Assembly (NCBI GenBank): GCA_951804985.1
Contig: OX638130.1
Location: 114,713,593-114,777,592, forward strand
Source of the DNA: Dryomyza anilis
Taxonomy: Eukaryota; Arthropoda; Insecta; Diptera; Dryomyzidae
Reading direction: 5' to 3'
Length of the DNA stretch: 64,000 nucleotides
The notes beneath the pieces were generated by a model. It did no database searches and was not told the origin of the DNA. It was given only the letters and a program-made list of their open reading frames with translations. This document shows, piece after piece, positions 11,918 to 22,610 of this stretch. The stretch's first letter is position 1; every line of letters starts with the position of its first letter. The translations under genes were made by a program, and so were the position numbers.

Positions 11918-13094
11918 GAGAGCCTGGGGTAAAGTAGGACACGTTTTACTTTTAAATAATTTATAAAATTCTTTTGAAGGTTATATTTCATACACTGGTT
12001 CATGATCTAAATTTTTGCATTAACAGAAAACCATTTATTATATTTTTTTAAATATTATTGACCGATTCTTCAAAACAGCTCAATTTCAGACTTGTTGAAA
12101 AATGCTGGGGTAAAGTGGGAAATTTCAAAATGTTTACCAAAATGCTATTTAGTCTTTATTTTTTTTTCATGTTTTTGATATTTTGATTACAAAGTCATAT
12201 TATGTATAAAAAACATAATAAGGTAATAAAAAATAATAATAATGCAAGAACAAATAAGGAGACAAAAAGTTTAAATTCATAAACATCTCAGTGGTTATGT
12301 TAAGAAAATACGGAAAATATGGTGCATTTACTCCTAGTTAGAATATTATAAGTGACATTAGAAATATGTATAGTTGTTGGTAGTCATGTTCGTACATTTT
12401 AAAATATACAAGGACAAATATATGCAGTTCACTGAATTGTTAAAATTTAAATTCTTCGGAATTTCATTTAAGCAAATCGTAAAAAAATTCTGTTACTTCT
12501 GAAAAACGTTGAAGAATCTTTACTGCTGTATACTTTTTGTTTTTGTTAAAGATTTGCTTCACGGCTTTTTCTGCAAATCAGATCATGTCTAAGGTGAAGT
12601 TAAAATTTTGCTTTTCATTGGTTTCTGGCCAAGATTAATTTTTTTCTTGAATAAAACAATTAAATAATTCATATAACACAATATTTTTACTAAAATTACA
12701 ACAAACATTGTTTAAATCACGTTTCCCACATTAGCCCAGAATGTGTTTCCCACTTTACCCCAATATCGCAATTTGATCATCACTTTAGCACCATTTAAAA
12801 AATGATAAATTATTTGCAAAACCCTTTTGTATTTTAAAAGATATACTAAATCCGATCTTTTTAAACATATTTTCCTATTTAAAAACGACAAAAAATTCAA
12901 ATTTTTTGATAGCAAACAACAGCACTCTAAAAAATGTTCAAAAACATTTTTATTTCACTTGTTCTTAAATTGTATTATTTTGATTATAAATAGATGAAAA
13001 AGTTGATGCCACATTAAGAAGCACTTGACATTGGTTTTTGTACAATAAAAATGCAATTTCCCATGTCCCACTTTACCCTAGGCTCACCTACATA
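11910..13094 (+). mobile_element. ~1.18-kb element with 30-bp terminal inverted repeats
   Basis: The left end TGTAGGAGAGCCTGGGGTAA and the inverted right end TGTAGGTGAGCCTAGGGTAA both continue AGTRGGACA. The core GGGGTAAAGTGGGA recurs inside at about 12110 (plus) and, inverted, at about 12755. The interior is AT-rich, with no transposase fragment I can recognise. The element abuts the fold-back element on its left and may overlap its last few bases. Confidence 0.65.
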
Positions 13095-13482
13095 TGTATA
13101 TATTTTTACTACATTCTACATTTTATGAATATTATGAAAAATTTAAAAAAAAATGTATATATGAATTTATTTGTACTACATTCTATGGTACATAAGTACT
13201 ACATGTATATAATACTTTGCAACTATTTTATTTACATGTGGTAGAAGGCTATTAAAATATGTCTATGACAACGATTTTAAAAGATATGTAAAAAACGTTT
13301 ATTAAAATTAATTCTCTAAAATATTCGAATGTATGTATGCCATAAAAAATGTGGAGAAAAAGCTTCATCAAGTAAATTTTGAAAAGATTTCATCAGTATT
13401 TGTCGGTTGACAATAATTTCTTCTTAATTTAAAACTTAAGCATGAACAGTTTACATTTTCATCTTTTTGAAAAATCCCACTT
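13095..13482. other. AT-rich spacer, nothing seen
   Basis: ACTACAT words and AT-rich sequence only; the 68-codon frame at 13038-13244 is Tyr/Phe-rich noise. Confidence 0.6.
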
Positions 13483-13911
13483 AAAGTACGCAATACTTGA
13501 ATGTCATTGCTTTCTGACAAATTTTACCAAATGTATGCAATGTATGTGTGAAACAACTTACGTATAAAATAAGCAATAATTTCAAGTTTTTATATACTAT
13601 ATAAATAATAGTTTTTTTACTATTAAAAATATTCAATAGGATAAATTATTATTTTAATCGGAAAATACCATTAAATACCAAAAAATACCAAGACATTGCC
13701 ATTGAGTTTATATGAAAATTTTTATTTTTGTATACTATTAAATCAATAATTGTCCATTGACCAATTTCAATAGGATTTGAGGGAATTTTTTTCTGGGTGT
13801 AGCATTTTTTAAGGTAAGCCATACTTGAGTGACAAAGCTTTTTAATAAAATGCTCCTAAATGTATGCAATCTAACTAAGCTTACTTACGCATGAAATGAG
13901 CAATGATTTGA
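13483..13911 (+). repeat. ~105-bp direct repeat flanking a MITE
   Basis: Segments 13483-13585 and 13809-13911 align throughout: TAAAGTACGCAATACTTGA against TAAGGTAAGCCATACTTGA, then AAATGTATGCAAT, then CTTACG-AT-AAAT-AGCAAT and TTTGAAA-like ends. They are diverged (roughly three quarters identical by eye) and lie on either side of the Family 2 element. This is far longer than a target-site duplication, so it is a tandem duplication that includes or predates the insertion. Confidence 0.65.
13592..13800 (+). mobile_element. MITE Family 2, copy at 13.6 kb
   Basis: About 209 bp. Landmarks shared with the other four copies, in order: TACTATATAAATAATAG, TATTAAAAAT-TTCAATAGG, TTTTAATCGGAAAATACCA, GACATTGCCATTGAGTTTAT, TATACTATTAAATCAATAAT, and GGGAATTTTTTTCTGGGTGT at the right end. 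Other copies start ACACCCAGAA, so the ends are inverted. It is non-coding. Confidence 0.8.
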
Positions 13912-14687
13912 AATAATACAATTTCTTTATAAATAATACTTATTGTTTCATTTCTGTTTCTTATAAGTTTAATTTCTTTTAATTTAGTCAAAAACTGAAA
14001 AGAAAAACATTTTTCTATATATTCAACCTAAAAATTGCAAACCTAAAACTCTGTCAAAAATATCGATATTTACTTCGATCACTCAATAGTATTGCGGAAA
14101 TATTTTTATTGCTTTTACTTCTACAATTTAATACTTTATGATGCAAACTATAATTTTTGGAAATTTCCTGCTTATTTTGATTACGTGCCAACTTTTGCCG
14201 CCTGTCTTTGGCATTTTCTGCATGGCACCCTCTCTAACAGATTTTTGTGTGGGCTCAGCTCAGTACTTTGGCTCACAATCAGCCACAAATAAATTTCTGA
14301 AACTGGCCAAAGTTTTCGTGCCAGAAAGTGCTTGGATTTTTATGATTCATTTTTATTTTTCTTTTATTTTTTTTTTAGTCATAAGTCATGCATATGTTAT
14401 TTATATGCTATCACACACAAGAAGGTTTATGAATTTTTGAGTATTATTATTTCTTATATTCGAAGGCACTCTGTATGAGACTTAAGTTCAAGAAAATTGT
14501 AGAAGTTATTTGCAAATATGATTGTGAGGTTTACAAAGGCCTGTATATTTCAATAAAATATTTAAAAGTATACGTTGCAGTTTTTTTTTTTTATTTTAAA
14601 TGTCGTTTATGAGAAACTATGTAGATTATAAGAACCTAAAAGTTATAATTTATACTTCGAAAGCATTATACACATTCTATGTTACAT
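13912..14687. other. AT-rich sequence, nothing supported
   Basis: The 100-codon frame at 14138-14440 and its 66-codon neighbour overlap in different frames with no motif. Short AT-rich tracts only. Confidence 0.55.
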
Positions 14688-14938
14688 CCCTAATAAAAAT
14701 TCTTATGAGATCATGGTCGATAACCAATCCATGTATTTTTTACAATGTTTAACATGATACATGACGTGACCATGTTCATATTCTTTCGTATGGGCTAATA
14801 CCATAGTAGAAATTGAACTAAGATCATAATCGGGAACTGATTTTGGTATTTCTACCATGTGACAACCCGACCAGTTACTTTTTCTACATGTGCTGGCCAT
14901 GATTATGTCTACTCTAATAGAGAAAATTTCTAATAGGG
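14688..14938 (+). mobile_element. Short relative of MITE Family 3
   Basis: 251 bp with ends CCCTAATAAAAATT and, inverted, CCCTATTAGAAATTTT. It shares with Family 3 the words GATCATGGTC, AATCGGGAACTGA and CTCTAATAG, but is about 200 bp shorter and differs inside. It looks like an internally deleted or sister subfamily. TA follows the right end; AT precedes the left. Confidence 0.7.
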
Positions 14939-16009
14939 TAGGTTAGGTTAAAAAGTGTACCAGAGATCGCATAATTTAAAAAAATCATTATTGAGATGCC
15001 TTTAAAGAAGTATTTATAATGTTTTCTAAATATATTATTTATAATATATGTTTACGTAGCAAAATACAAGGAAATATATTCATTGTTTTAATATTAAATT
15101 ATATAAGATCCTTTAATACGAAAGCAGTTACAGTTACAAAGCGGTTACAGGTTACAAAGCAGTTGCAGTAGTATATATTAAAGTTTCCAATTAAGACTTT
15201 AAATTGGAAAATACCATAATAATAAAAGACAACCTTTTAAATGCAAAAATTATAAAGTAACCTTGAAAAACACGTATAAAACCTTTAGAAGGTTACATTG
15301 AAGTTGCACTATAATGTTAAAAAATGCATGATTTGTAAATAGTTCTAAAGAGAACCTAAAAAGCCTTTTAATAGTTTTAAGAAATCACTAAAAAGCAACT
15401 TAAAATTTGAAATTATATATTTAAGTTGCAAACTGATCACTATCAATTAATCACTATAAGGTTACATAAAAGATGAATTATACATTTTAGGTACTAGGTA
15501 AGATTTCACTATAGGTGCGGTGAAGTATTCTAATTATCTTCATTTAAAGAATTTAATTAAACTTCCAGAGTGGCGGGTATACAAATATTTTAATTTTTTA
15601 TCTATGCAACATTCCTGATATGCCCGTCTGTCCGTTGAAATCCGTAAATTACCGATATAAGATGCAAGACAATTTGAAGATTAGAGCAGAAGCTATTGAA
15701 TCTTCTTTAGTGTTTCAGAACGGAATGACACAACGTACAATATATCTAATGAAAGACGAAAATAGTTCATCCTCTTTTGACTCTCTGCCACACCTGTTTT
15801 ATAGGTATTAAAAGGGATTACCTGACATAATTACTCCAGGTCATGTGTTTTATCATTCTAATCGGGTATATAAGCATGACTGGACTGTGCATTATAAATT
15901 AGTCATTTATACTAATAGACATTTTCAACAATGTGTTGAATTGTGATGGGTAAATGCAAGAACAAGTTCAATACATGGTAGTCTTGTTTTTGCTCTTGCA
16001 GAGTCGTTC
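14939..16009. other. AT-rich sequence with GTTACAAAGC minisatellite
   Basis: About 15124-15172 holds AAGCAGTTACAGTTACAAAG in two to three imperfect copies. The TAGGTTAGGTTA at 14939 is too short to be telomeric. A 63-codon frame at 15620-15811 has no recognisable domain; its start (GCCCGTCTGTCCGTTGAAAT) resembles a widespread fly dispersed repeat. Confidence 0.5.
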
Positions 16010-17285
16010 AAGTTCTTATATCGGTCGAACTTGTTCTTGCTCTTGTACATGCAGAGTAGATCTTGTTCTTTCTCTTGTACTTCGGATGGTCGATATTGTT
16101 CTTGTTATAGTACTTGCCAAGTAGATTCTTATTCTTGCATCGGAAGGACGGTCTTGGCATTGCTTTAGTACTTGCAGAGTACGTCTTTTCCTTGCATCGA
16201 CAGGTCGACCTTGTTTTTGCTCTAGTACCTGCAAACTGGTTTTTGTTCTTGCCCTTCCCAAGTAGGAATTAACGACCGGCACAAGACTGACACAGGCTTG
16301 TGCCATGCTTCTCAGGCCTGTGTCAACCTCGTTCCAAGACTGTGTCAAGACTGGAATGATAACTATGTTACAAGCCTGTAATTCAGGACTGTTCCAAGGC
16401 TTGTGTCCTAGGCTTGTCCTAGGCTTGTATCTTGAAACAAGACCTACGCCCCAGACTACTAACAATCCTTGTAATACGCCTGAAAATTCAGGTTATTGGG
16501 CATAATTTGTCATGGGCATTGCATTCATTATTCATGTCTTTACACTTGAGAGTCGAGTCTGTAGATAAATAACCATGGCCTGTTTGAAATCTAGAAATGA
16601 CAAATGTGCCAGTCCTGTGTCTAGCTTGGTATAGCAAGGCCTGTGTGGAGTCTGTAAGTGACGATTGTGCCAGGCTTGTGTCTAACCTAAACTAACATGG
16701 CCTGTGTAGAGCCTGGGAGTGACGATTGTGCCAGGCTTGTGTCTAACCTAAACTAACATGGCCTGTGTAGAGCCTGGGAGTGACGATTGTGCCAGGCTTG
16801 TGTCTAACCTAAACTAACAAGGCCTGTGCAAAGCCTGGGAGTGATGATTGTGCCAGGCTTGTGTCTAACCTAAATTAACAAAGCCTGTGCAAAGCCTGGG
16901 AGTGATGATTGTCCCAAGCTTGTGTCTAATCTAAAGTAACAAGGCTTGTTTTAAATCTGGGAATGACAAATGAGCCAGACTTGTGTCTAGCTCTATATAT
17001 CAAGGCGTGTATTGGGTCTGTGAGTGACGATTGTGCCAGGCTTGTGTCTAGCCCAAGTCTTGGTAGTCAAGCATGTAACAAGCCTGGCACGTTTGTTGCA
17101 GCCTGGAAATTCTTACCTGGGTTTAGTTGCAGAGTAAGTCTTGTTATTACATCGGAAGGTCGATCTTGTTCTTGCATCTACAGTTCTATCTTTTTCTTGC
17201 TCTTGTACTTACAGAGTTGATCTTGTTCTTGAATAAGAAGGTCGATCTTGTTTTGGCTCTATTACTTGCCAAGTAGATTTTTTTC
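16010..17285 (+). repeat. ~60-bp CTTGTTCTTG array, split in two
   Basis: Imperfect units built on TCGATCTTGTTCTTGCTCTT, GTACTTGCAGAGTA and TTGCATCGGAAGG occupy about 16010-16265 and resume at about 17115-17285. Landmarks GCAGAGTA/GCCAAGTA fall at 16051, 16116, 16174 and 16230, then near 17130, 17210 and 17268. The interval between the halves is a second, unrelated array. The 149-codon minus-strand frame at 16465-16016 is a by-product of both repeats. Confidence 0.8.
16266..17095 (+). repeat. 61-bp GC-richer tandem array
   Basis: The landmark GCCAGG (or variant) occurs at 16608, 16669, 16730, 16791, 16852, 16913, 16974 and 17035, exactly 61 bp apart. Central units (16669-16912) are nearly identical and outer ones diverge. 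Each unit has CCAGGCTTGTGTCTA and, about 30 bp on, AGAGCCTGGGAG, so CCAGGCT and AGCCTGG could pair. The upstream part 16266-16510 has scattered CAGGCTTGTGCC and CCTAGGCTTG relatives without a clean period. Base composition is far less AT-rich than the surroundings. Confidence 0.92.
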
Positions 17286-19800
17286 GCAACAGAAAAAGAG
17301 GATACCTTTTCGTTCGGACTATACGTTTGCGGAATAATATCACTGTTTTTTTTGCTGATATTTTTGATATTGGCAAACTCGAGAAAAATATTTATTTTCG
17401 TCTACCCTTAACCTATAATCTGTTTCTACTATCAATACTAGGTCCCACATTAAAAAAAAATAAACTAAAATCTATGAAAGGCTTTGACAGACAAAACAAA
17501 TTTTTTTTTGTTAAACCCTCCAAATCCATAATTTCAAAAATAGATTGTTTTCAGTCTTGTTTAAAGACTATAATTCATAGTTTTTTTTTTTTTTTTAATT
17601 TCGAAAGTTTTGTATCATTCTGCAGTACAAAATTATAGGACTTCCATCAATTCATTTGGACTTACAAATACAAGTTTTCAGTTATTATTAGAGAAAAGGT
17701 ATATTATTCAAATTCGACTTATCATGACTATAAAATTCATATTTATTATTAACTTCCCAAAACAAACTATGAAAATATTACCATTTCAAAATTTACCTTA
17801 CCTTCCTTGCTGGTTTAAAATAAAAATAGTTAAGTCTGCGCAAAGAAAAAGAATATCACAAAAATGTCTTAATACATAAATCAACTACTGCCCCAAAAAT
17901 TATGCAAGTAACCAGCAGCATGTCAACTTACAGTCCGCACCAAGGCATAAGCCACCTTCCGACGAGACACCAAAGTAACTGAAACAACCATATTTATTTA
18001 ACGGTATCTCCCGCCACTTACCACAAACTTTTGCAACAAACACTTGGCACAAACTTCTTGGTCGCAGCCAGGGGCGGACTGCGATTCAAAATTTTATCGG
18101 GTTTGAAGTATTTAATTGGCACACAAAATGGTATTTTAATATTCGACCATTTTTTATAATATGCTTTTAGTTCCTCTTTAAACACTCAACTAAAAGGGAA
18201 AGGGTATAATCAAACTTTTTTATCCATTTGTAGTACTCAGAAGTAGTTTAAAAAAGAATATATGACTTGATCAGCGTTACCACTAAGTCGATCTCCTAGT
18301 CCGCTGTCTATTGAAATCACGATTACAGTAAAAAAAGATGGACTAGATCAATGTAATTCGGAATTTGGATTACTTGTGTACATGAGCTGTCTGGTATTGA
18401 AAATGGGCTTAATCGGTTGATCAGTGTTGTGATCTGCATACTTTTTACAAATATCTCATATAACAATTAAATTTATGGAATAATTGCAAAGTTAATTCGT
18501 AAATTCTGATGATAACGAGTGGGCTTAGATCGACTAAAACTTTCAAAATTCTTACGAATTTCATTATATCATCTATTAAAATTATTCTATTTCAAATATT
18601 TCCAAGGGACCTAAACTTCTTTACTTCCAACGAATAATAATGACCTTTTGTTAATCGGTACATATCTTTGAAACAGGTACAACGATATTTTTCAGTGATA
18701 ATAAGCTTTAGTCTACATGGTCCTATTAGATATGTACATGAATAGAAAGCACTCCTTATATCCATGAGGGACTTTGCCATTGCTCATTTCTGTACATTTC
18801 ACGAATTCTTCTATATTTTACGAGGTCTAGACTTTCATATTTCTTGACCTGTACACCGAGGTAAGTTCGATTGGCTCTGCCCGAGTAAAAATTCAACCTA
18901 TTACAGTAGATAAGATAAGATCTGATCAAATGGATCATGTAACTAGTCGGGTTATGAAGAGCATAAAGATCAAACATCAGTTCCTGTTTTTGGCCCTATA
19001 ATACGTATTACTGGATTAATACTCAGTCCACCCCTGGTACTACAACTGGCTAAAGGTACAACTTACTACTACTGTTGTTGTTTGAGCATAAAACAAACGA
19101 CGATTTATCAAATGTACGAATTCGTGCTTCAGCTGTTTTTGAAGTGAAACCTATTTATACAGCTTAGACGAAGGAAACTTCTGTCCAGACAAAGTGCTGC
19201 AAGTGCTGCCATCTCTGGGCGAAATTAAACTATGATAATCCACGAAATAAACTGAATTTCGAGCGATGCAAAAACAAAAGATTTACTCTTGAAGCGGAAA
19301 ACATAGCGGACGGAACGGCCGGCGGTGTTGTTTTTTTCCATAATAATGATAACTACGCGATGGGAATAGTTTTGGTTTTAATTCTTTTTTAAGTCGATTT
19401 TAAAATTTTCTATTTTTTTATTTTATTATTTTTGTATTGTAATGTATTATTTTTTGTGTTTTGTATATATTTTTTGTAGTGTCAACAGCCTTTTTAAAAG
19501 GAACTTCGTACTGTAAACAGCTGCGATATTAAAATGAAAACGGATGTAAAAGGTGACCGCCGCAGATAAAGGAGTTAAGAACCAGTTGTACTGAGCGATA
19601 TGCAATTTATTTAAATGTCACCAATAGCAGCAGCACCGTTGGTCTGCAACAAGGACTCTTATTTTAGCGAATTGCAACTGAAAACACTAATGGTAGTGGC
19701 TGGCATTGTTGATGTTTTACAAGAACTGAAAGGTTAAATGAGGGCATAAATGTTCGGGAAGATTTTTAAGTTTAGAGGACTTTTTTAGGGAATTTAAAAT
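17286..19800. other. AT-rich sequence with an unidentified ORF pair at 18.6-19.0 kb
   Basis: On the minus strand, frames 18977-18756 (73 codons) and 18780-18592 (62 codons) abut with a one-frame shift. They read like one broken ~130-residue protein, with VKKYESL in the first and VKKFRSL in the second. Composition is less biased than chance AT frames, which suggests a decayed retroelement or gene fragment, but I recognise no domain. Elsewhere nothing is supported; 19.0-19.8 kb is unique sequence. Confidence 0.35.
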
Positions 19801-21320
19801 TTTGAACGAATATGGTAATTTTTAGTGAAAAATTAATTTTGAGTAGAAAATTTAATTTTTAATGCTAAATTTAATTTTTAGTGAAAAATTGAATTTTTGG
19901 TGACAAATTAATTTTTTAGTGAAAAATTGAATTTTTAGTGAAAATTTTAATTTTTAGTGAAAAATTGAATTTTTAGTAAAAAATTGAATTTGTAATGATA
20001 TATTGAAGTTTTAGTGAAAAATTGAACTTTTAGTAAAAAATTAAATTTTTAGTGAAGAATTCAATTTTTAGTGAAAAATTGAATTTTTAATGAGAAATTA
20101 AATTTTAGTGAAAAATTTAATTTTTAGTGAAAAATTGACTTTTTAGTGAAAATTTGAATTTTTAGGGCAAAATTGAATTTTTAGTGAAAAATTGAATTTA
20201 TAATGAAAAATTGAATTTTTAGTGAAAATTAAATTTTAATTCTTAATGAATTTTTTTTTAGTGTAAAAAGTAATTTTAACGAAAATTTAAATTTTTAGTA
20301 AAAATGTAGTTTCTAGTGAATATTTAAAATCTTAGTGAAAAATTAAAGATATAGTGAAAAATTGAATTTTTAGTGAAAATTTTAATTTTAGTGCAAAATT
20401 GATTATTTAGTGAAAAATTAGATGTGTTAGTGAAAAGTTAAATTTTTTGTGTAAAGTTAAATTTATTGTAAAAAATTGAATTTTTAGTGACAAATAGAAT
20501 TTGTAGTGAAAAAATGAATTTTTAGTGAAAAATTTAATATGTAGTGCAAAAATGAATTTTTAGTGCAAAATTGAAGTTCTGGTGAAAATTTTAATTTTCA
20601 GTCAAAAATTGAATTTCGAGTGAAAAATTGAAATTTTAGTGAAAAATTGAAATTTTAGTGAAAAATTTAGTTTTTAGTGAAAAATTGAATTTTTAGTGAA
20701 AAATTGTATTTTTAGTGAAAAATTGAATTTTTAGTGAAAATTTTAATTTTTAGTGAAAATTTTAATTTTTAGAGAAAAATTGAATTTATAGTGAAAATTT
20801 GAAATTTTAGTGCAAAATTGAATTTTTAGTGAAACATTTTTTTTTTGTGAATAATTTATTTTTTTGTGAAAATTTTAATTTTTAGTGAAAAATTTAATTT
20901 TTGGTGAAAAATTGAATTTTTAGTGAACAATTGGATTTATAGTGAAAATTTGAATTTTTAGTGAAAAATTTAAATTTTGATGAGAAATTAAATTTTAGTG
21001 AAAAATTTAATTTTTAGTGAGAATTTGAAATTGTAGTGAAAAATTGAATTTTTAGTGAAAATTTGAATTTTTAGTGAAAATTTGAATTTTTAGTGAAAAT
21101 TTGAATTTTTAGTAAAAAATTAAATTTTTTAGTGAACAATTAAATTTTAGTGAAAAATTTAATTTTTAGTGAAAATTTTAATTTTTAGTGAAAAATTTAA
21201 TTTTTAGTGAAAATTTGAATTTTCAGTGAAAAATTGAATTTTCGTGAAAAATTGAATTTTCGTGAAAAATTGAATTTTCGTGAAAAATTGAATTTTCGTG
21301 AAAAATTGAATTTTTACTGA
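19801..21320 (+). repeat. 19-bp AT-rich tandem array, block 4
   Basis: TTTTTAGTGAAAAATTGAA units in the same orientation as blocks 1-3 and 5. Near its right end (21234-21305) five consecutive shortened units read TTTTCGTGAAAAATTGAA, a local 17-18-bp variant that looks recently amplified. Confidence 0.9.
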
Positions 21321-22610
21321 AAAAAAGGAAGTCCTGTGAGTCATGCAAAAAATCATTATTATTTAAAGGTTGAAAGAAATAGGCCTTATTTCATAAAAAT
21401 GTCTATAAATAACTCCATCAATATAAATATATCATCATTAAAAAATTTATGGCCAAAGGCAATTTGGTACTACAATTTTCTGGAGCATGCAAGCTAAAAA
21501 AAATATTAAGATGACAAACAACTTCCGCATTTTTGCTATTTTTCGCATTGCTAACCACAGAACAATTTGTTTTTCTACGTTACAAGACAAACAAAAACAA
21601 GCACATATACAGAAAGAGAGAGAAAGAGACAGAAAACGGTAATACCCGTCATGGACGAGCACACAGGACAGACATATACGATAGCAAACGTAAGTCACAC
21701 TCCTCTCACATGTACAAAATACACAAAATTCGTACTAATCCAAATAAGTATTAAAGCAAACAAAGCCTGCAAATGGTACGGACAACTTTTTACTTTTTCT
21801 CTGGAAATTGTACAGGTTTCAAACACTTGGTATTGATAAGTATTACGTTGATGAAACCATTTTTTTTTGTTCTCATTATTTATAGAAGCTCAAATACTTA
21901 AGTGTAAAATGGCAGCACTTTAGTACTTTTCAGATCATACCACAAACCTAATGAAATACAACCTAAATTGGAGAGGCAAAAAAAAAAAGGAAAAACAATA
22001 TCATGTTTTCAAATGGCAAAAAATGGAAATATTTCCAAGAATACAAACATTATTTACATCAGGCTCAGAGTAACAAAATGTGGTACAACCAAAAGCAAAA
22101 CCGACTAAAACAAATAGATGCAAATGGCAGCATTTCAAGCGACAAGGCTGACCAGAGAAACAAACAAACGTGGGTGAAAACCATAAAAAAACGAAATTTA
22201 AAAAAGAAAAAAACAAAAAAAAATAATATAAAACAGAAAAAACTTAAAATAGAACTATTTACAAAAATAAAAGAAATCAAAATTTAAAATAGTAGAAAAC
22301 GTAGAAATTTGTTAAAAAATACAACAAACAAAAAATAAATTTAATTTAAACAGAATACAATGCAAATGGAAATGGAAAATCACAAGATAAATATTTTGTT
22401 TTTTTGTAAGAAAAATTGTATTTCATTTTCTTGAAATAACAAATAGAGCACATTTGTTTCAATTAAGAGCGTTAAATACAAACGCGCCAAATTCAAGTAG
22501 AAAAATACTAAAAGATGAAAGAACTTAATTCTTTTGAGAACAAATGATTCTTTAGTAGCAAATTTAATTTTTAGAAATCATTTTGTAAATTATCACATAA
22601 AATAATTGTA
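21321..22610. other. A-rich low-complexity sequence, no gene
   Basis: Frames of 70-95 codons at 21.5-22.3 kb overlap on both strands and are Lys/Asn-rich or Phe/Cys-rich mirror images, as expected of low complexity. No motif or splice context was seen. Confidence 0.55.

Noticed and set aside
14939..14950. TAGGTTAGGTTA, like insect telomere repeats
   Set aside because: Only two units; flies lack TTAGG telomeres and it directly follows a MITE end.
16016..16465. 149-codon minus-strand open frame
   Set aside because: It lies across two tandem arrays; its Arg/Thr-rich repeats simply translate the DNA repeats, and it has no domain.
16550..17090. CRISPR-like regular spacing
   Set aside because: The whole 61-bp unit is repeated; there are no unique spacers, and the genome is eukaryotic.
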